Part shown: one piece after another, positions 25,728 through 35,794 of the stretch
How positions within the stretch are numbered: position 1 is the stretch's first letter
How the letters are laid out: each line of letters starts with the position of its first letter
From: Verrucomicrobiales bacterium
GTDB lineage: Bacteria; Verrucomicrobiota; Verrucomicrobiia; Limisphaerales; J093
Assembly (NCBI GenBank): GCA_015075445.1
Contig: JABTUJ010000035.1
Location: 1 to 64,000 of the forward strand
Reading direction: 5' to 3'
DNA: 64,000 nt
The notes under the pieces: generated by a model
Told to the model about the DNA's origin: nothing
The model's input: the letters and a program-made list of their open reading frames with translations, nothing else
Databases searched by the model: none
Program-made: the position numbers and the translations under genes

Positions 25728-26342
25728 CTAGTGGCGGTCCCGTTTCTTCTGTTCTTCCTCGGTGATTCTTTGGGCCACGGTGGTGGCCGGCAGGGCGATG
25801 TCCACCGTGACGGTCCGGTCACCCAAGCCGACCCGGCTGCCGCGGAGCAGGGTTTGGAGTTCCTGGTTGTCGGGCTGGGTGAGCGAGAGGAGGGCGATCA
25901 TGCCCTGGAGGACCTGGTGCATCTGGCGGGCGGTCTCGGGCTGTTTCGCACTCAGGGCGAGGTGGGCGTGCACCTGGCCATCGGTTTCCGCCAGACGGAG
26001 ATGCAAGGCCTCTGCCAGCTTCAAGACCTGGGCTTGGGGCGGTACGAGGGCGGCTTCACTGAAGCCGTGTGCGGCGGTCAGGAGGAAGCAGCCCTGTTCG
26101 GTCCGGCAGAGGTCGCTGAAGGCAGGGTTGGCGTTCAGGTTGGGAGCTCCGCCCGTGAGGACCTCCTGGGCCTTCACCAGGGTCTGACGAGCCCGGGAGA
26201 GGATGACGGGGGCGCCCGGCTGCGGGGCGATATAGAGCCGTTCATGGATGGCGTACACGGGGCCGGTCTCGGTCTCGAGTCGTTCGAGGGCCGGGGTTCC
26301 GCCGAGTTGGGCCATTTTCTGCGCCTGGTATTGCAGGGCCAA
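25728..26342 (-). CDS. Uncharacterised protein, possibly 5'-truncated
   Basis: A 204-residue product using the TTG at 26340-26342; there is no ATG or signal peptide. The sequence (ALERLETETGPVYAIHERLYIA, CFLLTAAHGFSEAALVPPQAQ, GLGDRTVTVDIALPATTVAQRI) resembles the C-terminal part of longer exported proteins that assess substrate-like domains, but I cannot name a family. The frame continues upstream through the dispersed repeat at 26362-26390, right up to the end of rpoD. The normal N-terminus may therefore have been lost or replaced by the repeat. It sits between rpoD and an ECF sigma gene. Confidence 0.5.
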   Translation of the reverse strand: MALQYQAQKMAQLGGTPALERLETETGPVYAIHERLYIAPQPGAPVILSRARQTLVKAQEVLTGGAPNLNANPAFSDLCRTEQGCFLLTAAHGFSEAALVPPQAQVLKLAEALHLRLAETDGQVHAHLALSAKQPETARQMHQVLQGMIALLSLTQPDNQELQTLLRGSRVGLGDRTVTVDIALPATTVAQRITEEEQKKRDRH

Positions 26343-26361
26343 TTCGAGGCCCTGGGCGAGT

Positions 26362-26390
26362 CGCCGGGTGAGGGCACCCGGCCTACAGGC
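26362..26390. repeat. GGTGAGGGC-family repeat half-site
   Basis: CGCCGGGTGAGGGCACCCGG followed by CCTACAGGC, the left half of the hairpin family seen at 2868-2938 and 42146-42203. It sits just upstream of the TTG start of the preceding minus-strand gene. Confidence 0.75.
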
Positions 26391-26403
26391 GTGCGGGAAG
26401 CGG

Positions 26404-28311
<1,908 letters not shown>

Positions 28312-28550
28312 ACAAAGCGGTCCGACGTGTGACCAGCGGGGGCGGGTCAAAATCAGCCGCGCAATATGTTGGCCCGGCGGGTCGGCGTCAAGCAGCGACC
28401 CTGGTTTTACAGCAGTTCTCATTTTGGGAGCTGAGGGCTGAGACCGACAAGGCGGCGGCGGGGGTGACGGAGACTTCCGGCGGCAGGGCCTGAAAGATTT
28501 TTGCACTTTTTGCGGGACTCACCTTCCCCTTCTCGCTATACCTCCCGCGG

Positions 28551-29420
28551 ATGGCGAGCGAGTGGATCGTGCAGGGCCGCACCCTGAGTGCGGAGGACCT
28601 GGCCCAGATTCGGGCCTGGCGGGCCGCCCATCCCACCTGGCACCGGACCCGCCTGGCGCGCGAACTCTGTGCCCGGTGGGGGTGGCGCAACGGGGTGGGG
28701 CAGCTCAAGGACATGGCCGCCCGCTCGCTGCTGCTCAAACTGGAAGCCCGCGGCTGGATCACGTTGCCCCCCCGCCAGGGCCCCTCGGTCAACGGCCGCC
28801 GCAACCATCGGGCCCTCGCGCCGGCGGGGGCGGCGGTGGGGATCCAGGCCTCCCTGGCCAGCTTGCACCCGCTGCACCTGAGGCGGGTCGCTCCGGGCAC
28901 GGCGGAGGCCCGGGAGTTCGGGGCCCTGCTCCAGGAGCACCATTACCTGGGTCACCGCAACTGTGTGGGCGAGAACCTCCAGTACCTGGTGCGCGATCGC
29001 CAGGATCGCCCGCTGGCGTGCGCGCTGTTTGGTTCAGCCGCCTGGCAGTGCCAGGCCCGCGACGGGTTCATCGGCTGGAGCCCGCCCGCCCGGCGCCGCC
29101 ACCTGGGGCTGATCACCAACAACACCCGCTTCCTGATCCTGCGCGGGGTGCGGGTGCCGCATCTGGCCAGCCACCTGCTGGGCTGCCTGACCCGCCGCCT
29201 GAGCGCCGACTGGCAGGCGCGCTACGGGCATCCGATCCACCTGGTGGAAACCTTCGTCGAGCCCGAACGCTTTGCCGGCACCAGTTACCAGGCCGCCGGC
29301 TGGATCCGGGTCGGCGCCACCACCGGCCGCGGTCGCAACGGGGCCGCCCCCCAGCGCCCGATCAAGGAGGTCTGGCTGTGCCCGCTCGGCGCGGACTTCC
29401 GGGAGCGCCTCGGCGCATGA
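28551..29420 (+). CDS. DruA-family (DUF4338) protein encoded by the IS
   Basis: A 289-residue protein with the DUF4338 core known from the DruA subunit of Druantia anti-phage systems: EHHYLGHRNCVGENLQYLVR, LACALFGSAAWQCQARDGF, IGWS, LITNNTRFLIL and VPHLASHLLG. The N-terminal ~90 residues form a helical, possibly DNA-binding part (LARELCARWGWRNGVGQLKD). The stop overlaps the transposase ATG (ATGA, 29417-29420), so the two are translationally coupled. In an IS it may be an accessory transposition or regulatory protein rather than a defence factor. Its biochemical activity is not established as far as I know. Confidence 0.88.
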   Translation: MASEWIVQGRTLSAEDLAQIRAWRAAHPTWHRTRLARELCARWGWRNGVGQLKDMAARSLLLKLEARGWITLPPRQGPSVNGRRNHRALAPAGAAVGIQASLASLHPLHLRRVAPGTAEAREFGALLQEHHYLGHRNCVGENLQYLVRDRQDRPLACALFGSAAWQCQARDGFIGWSPPARRRHLGLITNNTRFLILRGVRVPHLASHLLGCLTRRLSADWQARYGHPIHLVETFVEPERFAGTSYQAAGWIRVGATTGRGRNGAAPQRPIKEVWLCPLGADFRERLGA

Positions 29421-30730
29421 GCCGCCTGGCTTTCGCCACCCTGGTGGACGGCTTGCGGCGCACCCTGGCCGGGTTGACGGACCGGCGCAGGGGCCGCAAC
29501 CGCTCCTATGCGATGGCGGACTTCGGCCTGGCCGCCTTCGCCGTCTTCTTCACCCAATCGCCCTCCTTTCTGGCCCACCAGAAAGCGATGCAGCGGGCCC
29601 GGGGGGTCAACAACGCCCTGAGTCTCTTTGGCATCCAGAGCTTCCCCTCCGACAACCAGATCCGCGGCATGCTCGATCCCGTGTCGCCGGCCGCGCTCTT
29701 CCCGGTCTACGACCAGATCTACGAGGCGCTCGGCGAGCAGGGCCTTCTCCGGCACTTCCGGGGGTTCCACGACTCCACCCTCCTGGCGCTGGACGGCACG
29801 TGGTACTACAGCTCCCAGAAGATCCACTGCCCGTGTTGTTCCTCGCTCCAGCACGCCAACGGCCAGACCACCTTCTATCACAGCGCCCTGACCCCGGTCC
29901 TCGTCGCCCCGGGGCGCGCGGAGGTCATTGCCTTGCGGCCTGAGTTCATCACCCCGCAGGACGGCCACACCAAGCAGGATTGCGAGTTGGCCGCGGCCAA
30001 ACGCTGGCTGGAGCAGAACGCCGCCCGCTATGGCCAGGGCCCCGTCACTCTCTTGGGCGACGATCTCTACGCCCACCAACCCTTCTGCCGGCGCGCCCTC
30101 CTCCACGGCTTCCACTTTATCTTCACCTGCCAGCCCGACTCCCATACCACCCTCTACCGCTGGGTGAACCTGCTCCAGAGGCCGGAGCTGGGAACCCTCT
30201 GCCTCCGCGTCAAGGTCGGCGGCCAGTGGCACACTTACACCTACCGCTGGGCCAACCGGGTCCCGCTGGCCGACGGGGAGGACGCCCTGCGCGTCAACTG
30301 GTGTGAACTCACCGTGACCGATCCGCAGGGTCAGGTCCTCTACCATAACGCCTGGATCACCGACTGGCCGCTGAGCGAGTCGAACGTGGCAGCCGTCGTC
30401 GCCTCGGGCCGCGCCCGTTGGAAGATCGAGAACGAGAACAACAACACCCTCAAGACCAAGGGCTATCATCTGGAGCACAACTTCGGTCACGGCCACAAAC
30501 ACCTCGCCGCCTTCCTGCTGGCCTTGAACCTCCTGGCCTTCCTCTTCCACACCGTCCTGGGTTTCACCGACGAGCACTACCGCCTCATCCGGGCCACGCT
30601 GCCCTCGCGCCAGACCTTCTTCGACGATCTGCGAGCCCTCACCCGCTACCTGCACTTCCCCAGTTGGCAGGCCCTCCTGCGGTTCATGATGCGCGGACTG
30701 GAGATCGGCCCCTACGCCAAGCCAACCTGA
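29417..30730 (+). CDS. DDE-type transposase (IS4/ISNCY-like)
   Basis: A 437-residue transposase. Acidic residues fit a DDE triad: ALDGTWYYSSQ, LLGDDLYAHQ and the C-terminal WKIENENNNTLKTKGYHLEHNFGHG. HCPCCSSLQHANGQTTFYH is a Cys/His-rich patch that may bind zinc. It begins four bases inside the DUF4338 gene. The reading frame is intact to within 235 bp of the right end, so the element looks potentially active. Family assignment within the DDE groups is tentative. Confidence 0.9.
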   Translation: MSRLAFATLVDGLRRTLAGLTDRRRGRNRSYAMADFGLAAFAVFFTQSPSFLAHQKAMQRARGVNNALSLFGIQSFPSDNQIRGMLDPVSPAALFPVYDQIYEALGEQGLLRHFRGFHDSTLLALDGTWYYSSQKIHCPCCSSLQHANGQTTFYHSALTPVLVAPGRAEVIALRPEFITPQDGHTKQDCELAAAKRWLEQNAARYGQGPVTLLGDDLYAHQPFCRRALLHGFHFIFTCQPDSHTTLYRWVNLLQRPELGTLCLRVKVGGQWHTYTYRWANRVPLADGEDALRVNWCELTVTDPQGQVLYHNAWITDWPLSESNVAAVVASGRARWKIENENNNTLKTKGYHLEHNFGHGHKHLAAFLLALNLLAFLFHTVLGFTDEHYRLIRATLPSRQTFFDDLRALTRYLHFPSWQALLRFMMRGLEIGPYAKPT

Positions 30731-31014
30731 GCCAACCGGCCCGCCCAGGCGAGGTGTGCCCACACCCGGCGATCGGGGGCAGGGAGGGTCCCAAGAACCT
30801 CCCCGAGGCCGCCGGACCGATCCCCCCAGGCTTCCAGCCGCGACTCCGGTTGCGCCGTACGCCGCGGTAGCCCTGCCAACACCATCGCCCCTCGCCCTCG
30901 CCCTCGCCCAGTTGCCTTCCCAACCCCGGCGTGCTGAGCCGTTCATGCCAAAATGAGAACTGCTGCTGGTTTTACCCGTTGAAAAGGGCGGCGGGGCGGC
31001 TATCCTGCGGCAGT

Positions 31015-31899
31015 ATGATTTCTGACCGGCCCTACATGCGTGCCACGGGGCGGGGGGCATGGGGAATGCCTTCGGCCACGACCGTGTTGTTGCTGGTCAA
31101 CCTGGCGTTCTTCATTCTGCAGAACATCAACGCGGTCTATCTGCGCTGGCCGCTGGAGCGGTATCTGGCGCTGAGCCGCGACGGCCTGGAAGCGGGGTAT
31201 TTCTGGCAGTTGTTCACGTTTCAGTTCCTGCACGGCGGGACCTGGCATTTTGTGGCCAACGCCGTCGGGCTCTATTTCCTGGGGCGACCGCTGGAGGCGG
31301 CGCTTGGCCCGGCGCGGTTGTTTGAGGTCTATTTCGGCAGCAGTGTGCTGGGCGGGGTGTTCCAGGCGGTGTTGGGGCTGGTTTTCCCGACGCACTTTGG
31401 GGGTCCGACGCTCGGGGCGTCGGCAGGGGTATGCGGCCTGCTGGCGGCCTTCGCGCTGCTGCAGCGGGACCGGATGTTCCTGTTCATGTTTTTCCTGCCG
31501 ATCCGGGCATGGAACCTGTTGTTGATCGCGCTGGGGGTCGCGATTTTCTTCGTGCTGGTGCCCTCGGAGCCGGGTGTGGCCCACGCCGCGCACCTGGGCG
31601 GCTTGTTGGGGGGCATGGCCTATGTGCACTGGCTGGTGCGGGCCGAGCGTCGCCTGTTTGACTGGCGGCCGTTCCGCAACGTCCGTCCGCGCCCGGAACT
31701 CGTGCATGCCAAGACTTTGCCGCCGCGCTTGCGTCGGACCCATGAGCAGGCAGGGGAGGAGGAGGTGCCGGAGGCGGAGTTCATCAGCCGCACGGTCGAC
31801 CCGATCCTCGAGAAGATCTCCGCCCACGGTCTGCACAGCCTCACGGAACGGGAACGGCGGATACTCGAGCAGGCTCGGGCGAAGATGCTCAAGCGCTGA
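31015..31899 (+). CDS. Rhomboid-family intramembrane serine protease
   Basis: A 294-residue inner-membrane protease with about six membrane segments. The catalytic serine is in GASAGVCGLLAAF and the catalytic histidine in VAHAAHLGGLLGGM. The L1-loop-type sequence WQLFTFQFLHGGTWHFVANAVGLYFLG carries the conserved HxxxxHxxxN-like block. A ~90-residue soluble tail follows, ending in EISRTVDPILEKISAHGLHSLTERERRILEQAR, common in rhomboids of this phylum. The start is the ATG at 31015. The IS right end lies 50 bp upstream and may have replaced part of its promoter. Confidence 0.93.
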   Translation: MISDRPYMRATGRGAWGMPSATTVLLLVNLAFFILQNINAVYLRWPLERYLALSRDGLEAGYFWQLFTFQFLHGGTWHFVANAVGLYFLGRPLEAALGPARLFEVYFGSSVLGGVFQAVLGLVFPTHFGGPTLGASAGVCGLLAAFALLQRDRMFLFMFFLPIRAWNLLLIALGVAIFFVLVPSEPGVAHAAHLGGLLGGMAYVHWLVRAERRLFDWRPFRNVRPRPELVHAKTLPPRLRRTHEQAGEEEVPEAEFISRTVDPILEKISAHGLHSLTERERRILEQARAKMLKR

Positions 31900-31912
31900 G
31901 CGGCGTTGCGGA

Positions 31913-32923
31913 TCAGAACTGGCGCAGGAAGCGGATGTCGTTCTGGTAGAACATCCGGATGTCGTGGATGGCGTACCGGATCATCGCGATCCGTTCGATG
32001 CCGAAGCCGAACGCCCAGCCGGTCCAGACTTCCGGATCGTATCCGACGTTCTCGAACACCTGGGGGTGGACCATGCCGCAACCGGCGATCTCGAGCCATT
32101 CCCGGCCCATTTTGCGGGTGAGCGCGCTGCTGAAATCGATCTCGAAGCTCGGTTCGGTGTAGCTGAAGTAGTGGGGGCGGAAGCGAATCCGCGTCTCGGG
32201 CCCCATGAGATCGCGGAACACGAATTCCACAGTGCCCTTCAGATCCGCCACGGTCACCCCGCGATCCACGTACAAGCCCTCGACCTGATGGAACGTCGGG
32301 TTGTGCGTGGCATCGGCGTTGTCGCGGCGGTACACGCGCCCGGGGACGATAATTCGTACCGGCGGGGTCTGGCGGGCCATGACCCGGATTTGCACCGACG
32401 AAGTGTGGGTCCTGAGGAGCTGCCGGTTGGGCGTGTCGAGGTAGAAAGTGTCCTGGGTGTCGCGCGCGGGGTGATCGGCGGGCGTGTTCAGGGCATCGAA
32501 ACAATGGTATTCGTCCTCGATTTCCGGGCCGTCGGCGACGGCGAAGCCCAGTTTCCGGAAGCTGCGGACGATGTCCTCGGTGACGAGCGTGAGCGGATGC
32601 AGTCGGCCGAGGGAACGGCGGCGTCCGGGCAGGGTGAAATCGGTCGGCTCGGTCGGCGTGGCGGCGAGGAGTTCCAGCTCGCGGCGGCGGGTTTCGAGGG
32701 CGGCTTCGAGCTCGGTCTTGGCAGCGTTGATGGCCTTGCCGGCCTCGGGCCGGGCCTCTTTGGGGAGGGTACCGAGCTGTTTGAGCAAGGCGGTGAAGCG
32801 GCCTTGGGTACCGAGGAAGCTGGTGCGCGCCCGGTCCAGGGTGGCGGCGTCGGGCGCCGCCTTGAATCCATCCAGCGCGGCCTGCCGCAGGGCGGCAAGT
32901 TCATCCAGCAAAGGGAGGCTCAT
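31913..32923 (-). CDS. pheS: Phenylalanyl-tRNA synthetase alpha subunit
   Basis: A 336-residue class II aminoacyl-tRNA synthetase subunit. It has the N-terminal coiled-coil arm, then LHPLTLVTEDIVRSFRKLGF, the active-site stretches VYRRDNADATHNPTFHQVEGL and FRPHYFSYTEPSFEIDF, and the C-terminal GWAFGFGIERIAMIRYAI (motif 3). It charges tRNA-Phe together with PheT. pheT does not follow: downstream is a convergent rhomboid gene. It lies after rpmI-rplT on the same strand, separated by a terminator-like hairpin. Confidence 0.97.
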   Translation of the reverse strand: MSLPLLDELAALRQAALDGFKAAPDAATLDRARTSFLGTQGRFTALLKQLGTLPKEARPEAGKAINAAKTELEAALETRRRELELLAATPTEPTDFTLPGRRRSLGRLHPLTLVTEDIVRSFRKLGFAVADGPEIEDEYHCFDALNTPADHPARDTQDTFYLDTPNRQLLRTHTSSVQIRVMARQTPPVRIIVPGRVYRRDNADATHNPTFHQVEGLYVDRGVTVADLKGTVEFVFRDLMGPETRIRFRPHYFSYTEPSFEIDFSSALTRKMGREWLEIAGCGMVHPQVFENVGYDPEVWTGWAFGFGIERIAMIRYAIHDIRMFYQNDIRFLRQF

Positions 32924-32964
32924 GGGTACCTGGGTTCGGTTCGGGTGGGCCGGGGCGGGGCCAA

Positions 32965-32992
32965 AGCAAAAGGGGCGGCCGAAAGACCGCCC
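32965..32992 (-). terminator. Hairpin with U-run between rplT and pheS
   Basis: On the minus strand GGGCGGTC, loop TTTC, GGCCGCCC, then CCTTTTGC: a short GC stem followed by four T residues. It lies 32 bp after the rplT stop and 42 bp before the pheS start. It may terminate rpmI-rplT or act as an attenuator for pheS. Confidence 0.6.
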
Positions 32993-33024
32993 GCAATGTG
33001 GTCACCGCCGGGGGTTGAGACGGC

Positions 33025-33402
33025 TCACGCCTTGGCGCTGGCGGTCTTGGCGGCGAGGGCGTCCCGGACCCGCTGGACCACGGCGCCGAACGCGTTGGTA
33101 TCGGTCGCCGCCAGATCGGCGAGCATCTGGCGATCGAGGCCGATTTGGGCCGCCTTGAGGCCTTCGATGAACCGGCTGTAAGTCAGGCCGGCGGCGCGGA
33201 CAGCGGCATTGATGCGGATCTGCCAGAGGGCGCGGAAGGTGCGTTTCCGGACCTTGCGGTCGCGGGTGGCGTAGACCATGCCATGGTCCACGGCGTCGGA
33301 GGCGTAGCGGTAGAGCTTGGAGCGGCGCATCCGGAAGCCCTTGGCGCGCTGGAGCATCCGTTTGCGGCGTTTGCGGGAGGCAACGGCGTTGGTAACTCGC
33401 AT
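33025..33402 (-). CDS. rplT: 50S ribosomal protein L20
   Basis: A 125-residue large-subunit protein that nucleates 50S assembly on 23S rRNA. It shows the L20 signature: [23 protein letters not shown], then [25 protein letters not shown], then [30 protein letters not shown]. It follows rpmI by 40 bp, the usual order. infC, which normally precedes this pair, is absent from the window. Confidence 0.98.
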   Translation of the reverse strand: MRVTNAVASRKRRKRMLQRAKGFRMRRSKLYRYASDAVDHGMVYATRDRKVRKRTFRALWQIRINAAVRAAGLTYSRFIEGLKAAQIGLDRQMLADLAATDTNAFGAVVQRVRDALAAKTASAKA

Positions 33403-33442
33403 GATGAGGCAGGGGGTAAAGGCCAGGAACCGGGGGCACCGG

Positions 33443-33658
33443 TCAGCCGCGGTGGCTGAACGGCAGACTTTGGGTCACCCGGTACGCGTCGCTGGGATCG
33501 ACCACCACGGACTCCCGCAGACGCCGACGGCGCTTGGCATTCTTGGTGGACAGCAAGTGACGCCGGCCCGCGTGGGCGCGCATCACTTTTCCGGTGCCGG
33601 TGATTTTGAATCGCTTGGCCACGGACTTCCGTGTTCGGTTCCCTTTGGGGCGTCGCAT
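33443..33658 (-). CDS. rpmI: 50S ribosomal protein L35
   Basis: A 71-residue basic protein with the L35 pattern [38 protein letters not shown]. The start is the ATG at 33656-33658. It is the first gene of the rpmI-rplT unit; its promoter would lie in the 230-bp spacer shared with the divergent RRM gene. Confidence 0.97.
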   Translation of the reverse strand: MRRPKGNRTRKSVAKRFKITGTGKVMRAHAGRRHLLSTKNAKRRRRLRESVVVDPSDAYRVTQSLPFSHRG

Positions 33659-33890
33659 AGGTCAATGGTCCCGTCGAAAAGAGCGGGGACACTACGGGGG
33701 TGAGTCGGGCAAGGCAAGCTGGAATTTCGTCCGGATTGTGATTGACGCCGGGGCGGCGTTTGTTAGGGTCCGCCGGCTTCAAGAAGCAGATGGTGTCAGT
33801 TGTGACAGATGTCCGGTTAACGATCGGCTTCGGCGGTTCTGCGCATGCAGGTTCCTCGCTCCTCGCTTTTTGTGAGCCATCCCCCACCCT

Positions 33891-34214
33891 ATGAGCGATT
33901 GCAGATTGTTCGTCGGTAACATCTCCTACCGCACTCTTGAATCGGACCTTCAGGAGCACTTTGGTCAGGCCGGCGTGGTCACGAGTTGCAACCTGATGCT
34001 CGACAAGTTCACCGGCAAGTCGCGGGGCTTCGCGTTCGTCGAGTACGGCACGAGCGAGGAAGCCAACAAGGCGGTCGAGATGTTTCACAACAAGGATTTC
34101 CAGGGCCGTTCGCTGACGGTGAACATCGCCCGGCCTCGCGAGGAGCGGCCACCCCGGGAACCGCGCGGCGATCGCGGTGACCGGCCGCCGCGCGAGAGCC
34201 GGTACGATTCCTGA
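33891..34214 (+). CDS. RNA-binding protein with a single RRM
   Basis: A 107-residue protein. Residues 1-80 are one RRM with RNP2 LFVGNI (residues 6-11) and RNP1 KSRGFAFVEY. The tail (PREERPPREPRGDRGDRPPRESRYDS) is Arg/Pro/Gly/Asp-rich and probably disordered. Bacterial RRM proteins of this size bind single-stranded RNA and are often cold-responsive. A strong intrinsic terminator follows at 34270. Confidence 0.95.
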   Translation: MSDCRLFVGNISYRTLESDLQEHFGQAGVVTSCNLMLDKFTGKSRGFAFVEYGTSEEANKAVEMFHNKDFQGRSLTVNIARPREERPPREPRGDRGDRPPRESRYDS

Positions 34215-34269
34215 ACCGGGGGGTACCGCCGGCTGGGATCGAGCCCCGGCGCGCGAGGGTTTCTCGTTG

Positions 34270-34309
34270 CGGGCACCGAGCCACGCGGGCTCCGTGCCCG
34301 TTTTCTTTT
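34270..34309 (+). terminator. Intrinsic terminator after the RRM gene
   Basis: CGGGCACCGAGCC, short loop, GGGCTCCGTGCCCG form a stem with one mismatch, followed by TTTTCTTTT. It lies 55 bp after the RRM stop. Confidence 0.88.
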
Positions 34310-34358
34310 CCTGAGCGCGAACCGGCAACCTCGCGCGTCGACGGGCGGGGCGGTCGTC

Positions 34359-35588
34359 TCAGATCTTCAGGAACAGACGCCGGCGATACATCCAGAGGAG
34401 GAGGAACCAAAGCACGGCGAGCACGGCGAACCCGCGCAGCAACGGAGCGTAGCCTGAGCCCATCGCCTCGAAACAGCGCGCTCCGAGGTGCGTGTCGAGG
34501 GTGCCGCGGATGAAGCCGACGAAGAGCCAGTCCATGAGATAGGCCGCGATCGAGTTCATGCCCACGACGATCAACGGGAAGGCCAGGGCCTTCAGCCCGA
34601 AGCGATCCACCGTGGCGCAGAAGGCCGCCAGCAGGAGGAAACACCATCCACCGCTGAAGAGCACCCACGCCGGGGTCCAGATCCGCTTGACGTTGGGGCA
34701 GGCCCCGGTGGCGTCCAGCAGCCAGCCCAGCGCCAGGCCAGCAATGCCCGCGAGCAGGAGGTGGAAGACACGATCCACCGTGTCGGGAAAGCGCTGCAGC
34801 CAACGGCCGGCGATCAGTCCCAGGATCATGGTGCCGAGCGTGGGAATGAAGCTCAGCGTGGCGTACCCGCCGGTGTTATGCAGGAACATCTCCTGGCGCG
34901 GGAAGAGGTTGAGAAACCAGCGGTCGAAGGCCCACGCGAAGTTGGTGTTCTTGTTCCAGTGCGCGGCGAAGCCCCGGAGGTGGTGCGGCCAATCCTGGGC
35001 CACCCCCGCCTGCGCCCAGTCAAACTCCGGGCCCGGCAGCGGATGGAGGGCGAACGCCGCCCAGTAGCCGGCGAGGATCACGCCCAGCGCGACCCAGACC
35101 ACGCGGGGTGATGCCCAGCCGAGAAGGAAGAGGAACGTGTAGCCCAGGCCGATCTGCGTGAGCGTGTCCTCGAAGGTGAAGTTCGTCTGGGGCCGGCCGA
35201 TGGAGCGGAGGAAGATCCCCAGCGCGATCAAGACGAGCGAGCGCCAGACGGCGTGGACGAACAGGCCGCCAAAGCGACTTCCTCGGGCCAGCCGGCCGGC
35301 GATCGAAAACGGCACGGCTACGCCCACCAGGAAGGAGAAGGCGGGTTGGATCAGGTCGTGGAGCGAGGCTCCCACCCATGGGACATGGCTTTGGTGATGA
35401 GCCAGGAAGGCCCAGAACTCGCTGCCTGGAAAGGCGTCGGCCACCCGCTGGAGGGCCAGGACTTCGGCCATCATCAGCATCATCACCAAGCCCCGAAAGG
35501 CGTCGACGGAAGCCAGGCGGGCTGGACGGGCGCCGGGGGCGGCGGCAGCCGGTGTTTGGATGGAGTCAGGGACGGCGGTTGAGGGCAT
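34359..35588 (-). CDS. DUF5009/heparan-N-acetyltransferase-like membrane protein
   Basis: A 409-residue inner-membrane protein with about ten hydrophobic segments. It begins with the family signature ARLASVDAFRGLVMMLMM, then AHHQSHVPWVGASLHDLIQPAFSFLVGVAVPFS, GLFVHAVWRSLVLIALGIFLRS and FPLIVVGMNSIAAYLMDWL. Related proteins transfer acetyl groups to sugars across membranes. The acceptor here is unknown. The start is the ATG at 35586-35588, before a Pro/Ala-rich leader. A large palindromic repeat lies directly upstream. Confidence 0.85.
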   Translation of the reverse strand: MPSTAVPDSIQTPAAAAPGARPARLASVDAFRGLVMMLMMAEVLALQRVADAFPGSEFWAFLAHHQSHVPWVGASLHDLIQPAFSFLVGVAVPFSIAGRLARGSRFGGLFVHAVWRSLVLIALGIFLRSIGRPQTNFTFEDTLTQIGLGYTFLFLLGWASPRVVWVALGVILAGYWAAFALHPLPGPEFDWAQAGVAQDWPHHLRGFAAHWNKNTNFAWAFDRWFLNLFPRQEMFLHNTGGYATLSFIPTLGTMILGLIAGRWLQRFPDTVDRVFHLLLAGIAGLALGWLLDATGACPNVKRIWTPAWVLFSGGWCFLLLAAFCATVDRFGLKALAFPLIVVGMNSIAAYLMDWLFVGFIRGTLDTHLGARCFEAMGSGYAPLLRGFAVLAVLWFLLLWMYRRRLFLKI

Positions 35589-35624
35589 GGGGTGCGGGGG
35601 TAGTCCGGTCAATGCCAACGTGGC

Positions 35625-35755
35625 GTAGGCGACGACGTGAGGAGGCGTTGCGGGCGTAGGTGCCGACGTGAGGAGGCGAAGGGTATCGTTCCTGGTTCAA
35701 AACGCCTCCTCACGTCGGCGCCTACAGCCGTTCGCCTCCTGACGTCGGCGCCTAC
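35625..35755. repeat. Palindromic repeat, GCCGACGTGAGGAGGCG family (double copy)
   Basis: Two ~23-bp arms (35625-35647, 35656-35678) are answered by two inverted arms (35703-35725, 35733-35755), all variants of GTAGGCGCCGACGTGAGGAG plus GCG. It could fold into a long cruciform or hairpin. Other copies: 39466-39545, 46135-46231, 55809-55873. Confidence 0.92.
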
Positions 35756-35794
35756 GGTCGGTAGCGGCTTCATGTAGACGATGAACGGGGCGGG

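Larger units (their letters stand above)
28410..30965. mobile_element. Complete insertion sequence with 18-bp perfect inverted repeats and 9-bp target duplication
   Basis: The ends at 28410-28427 and 30948-30965 are perfect inverted repeats (CAGCAGTTCTCATTTTGG and its complement). They are flanked by the direct repeat CTGGTTTTA at 28401-28409 and 30966-30974, a 9-bp target-site duplication. The 2556-bp element carries two overlapping rightward genes, a DUF4338/DruA-family gene and a DDE transposase. Intact ends, duplication and genes indicate a recent insertion. It separates rpoD from the rhomboid gene. Confidence 0.95.
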
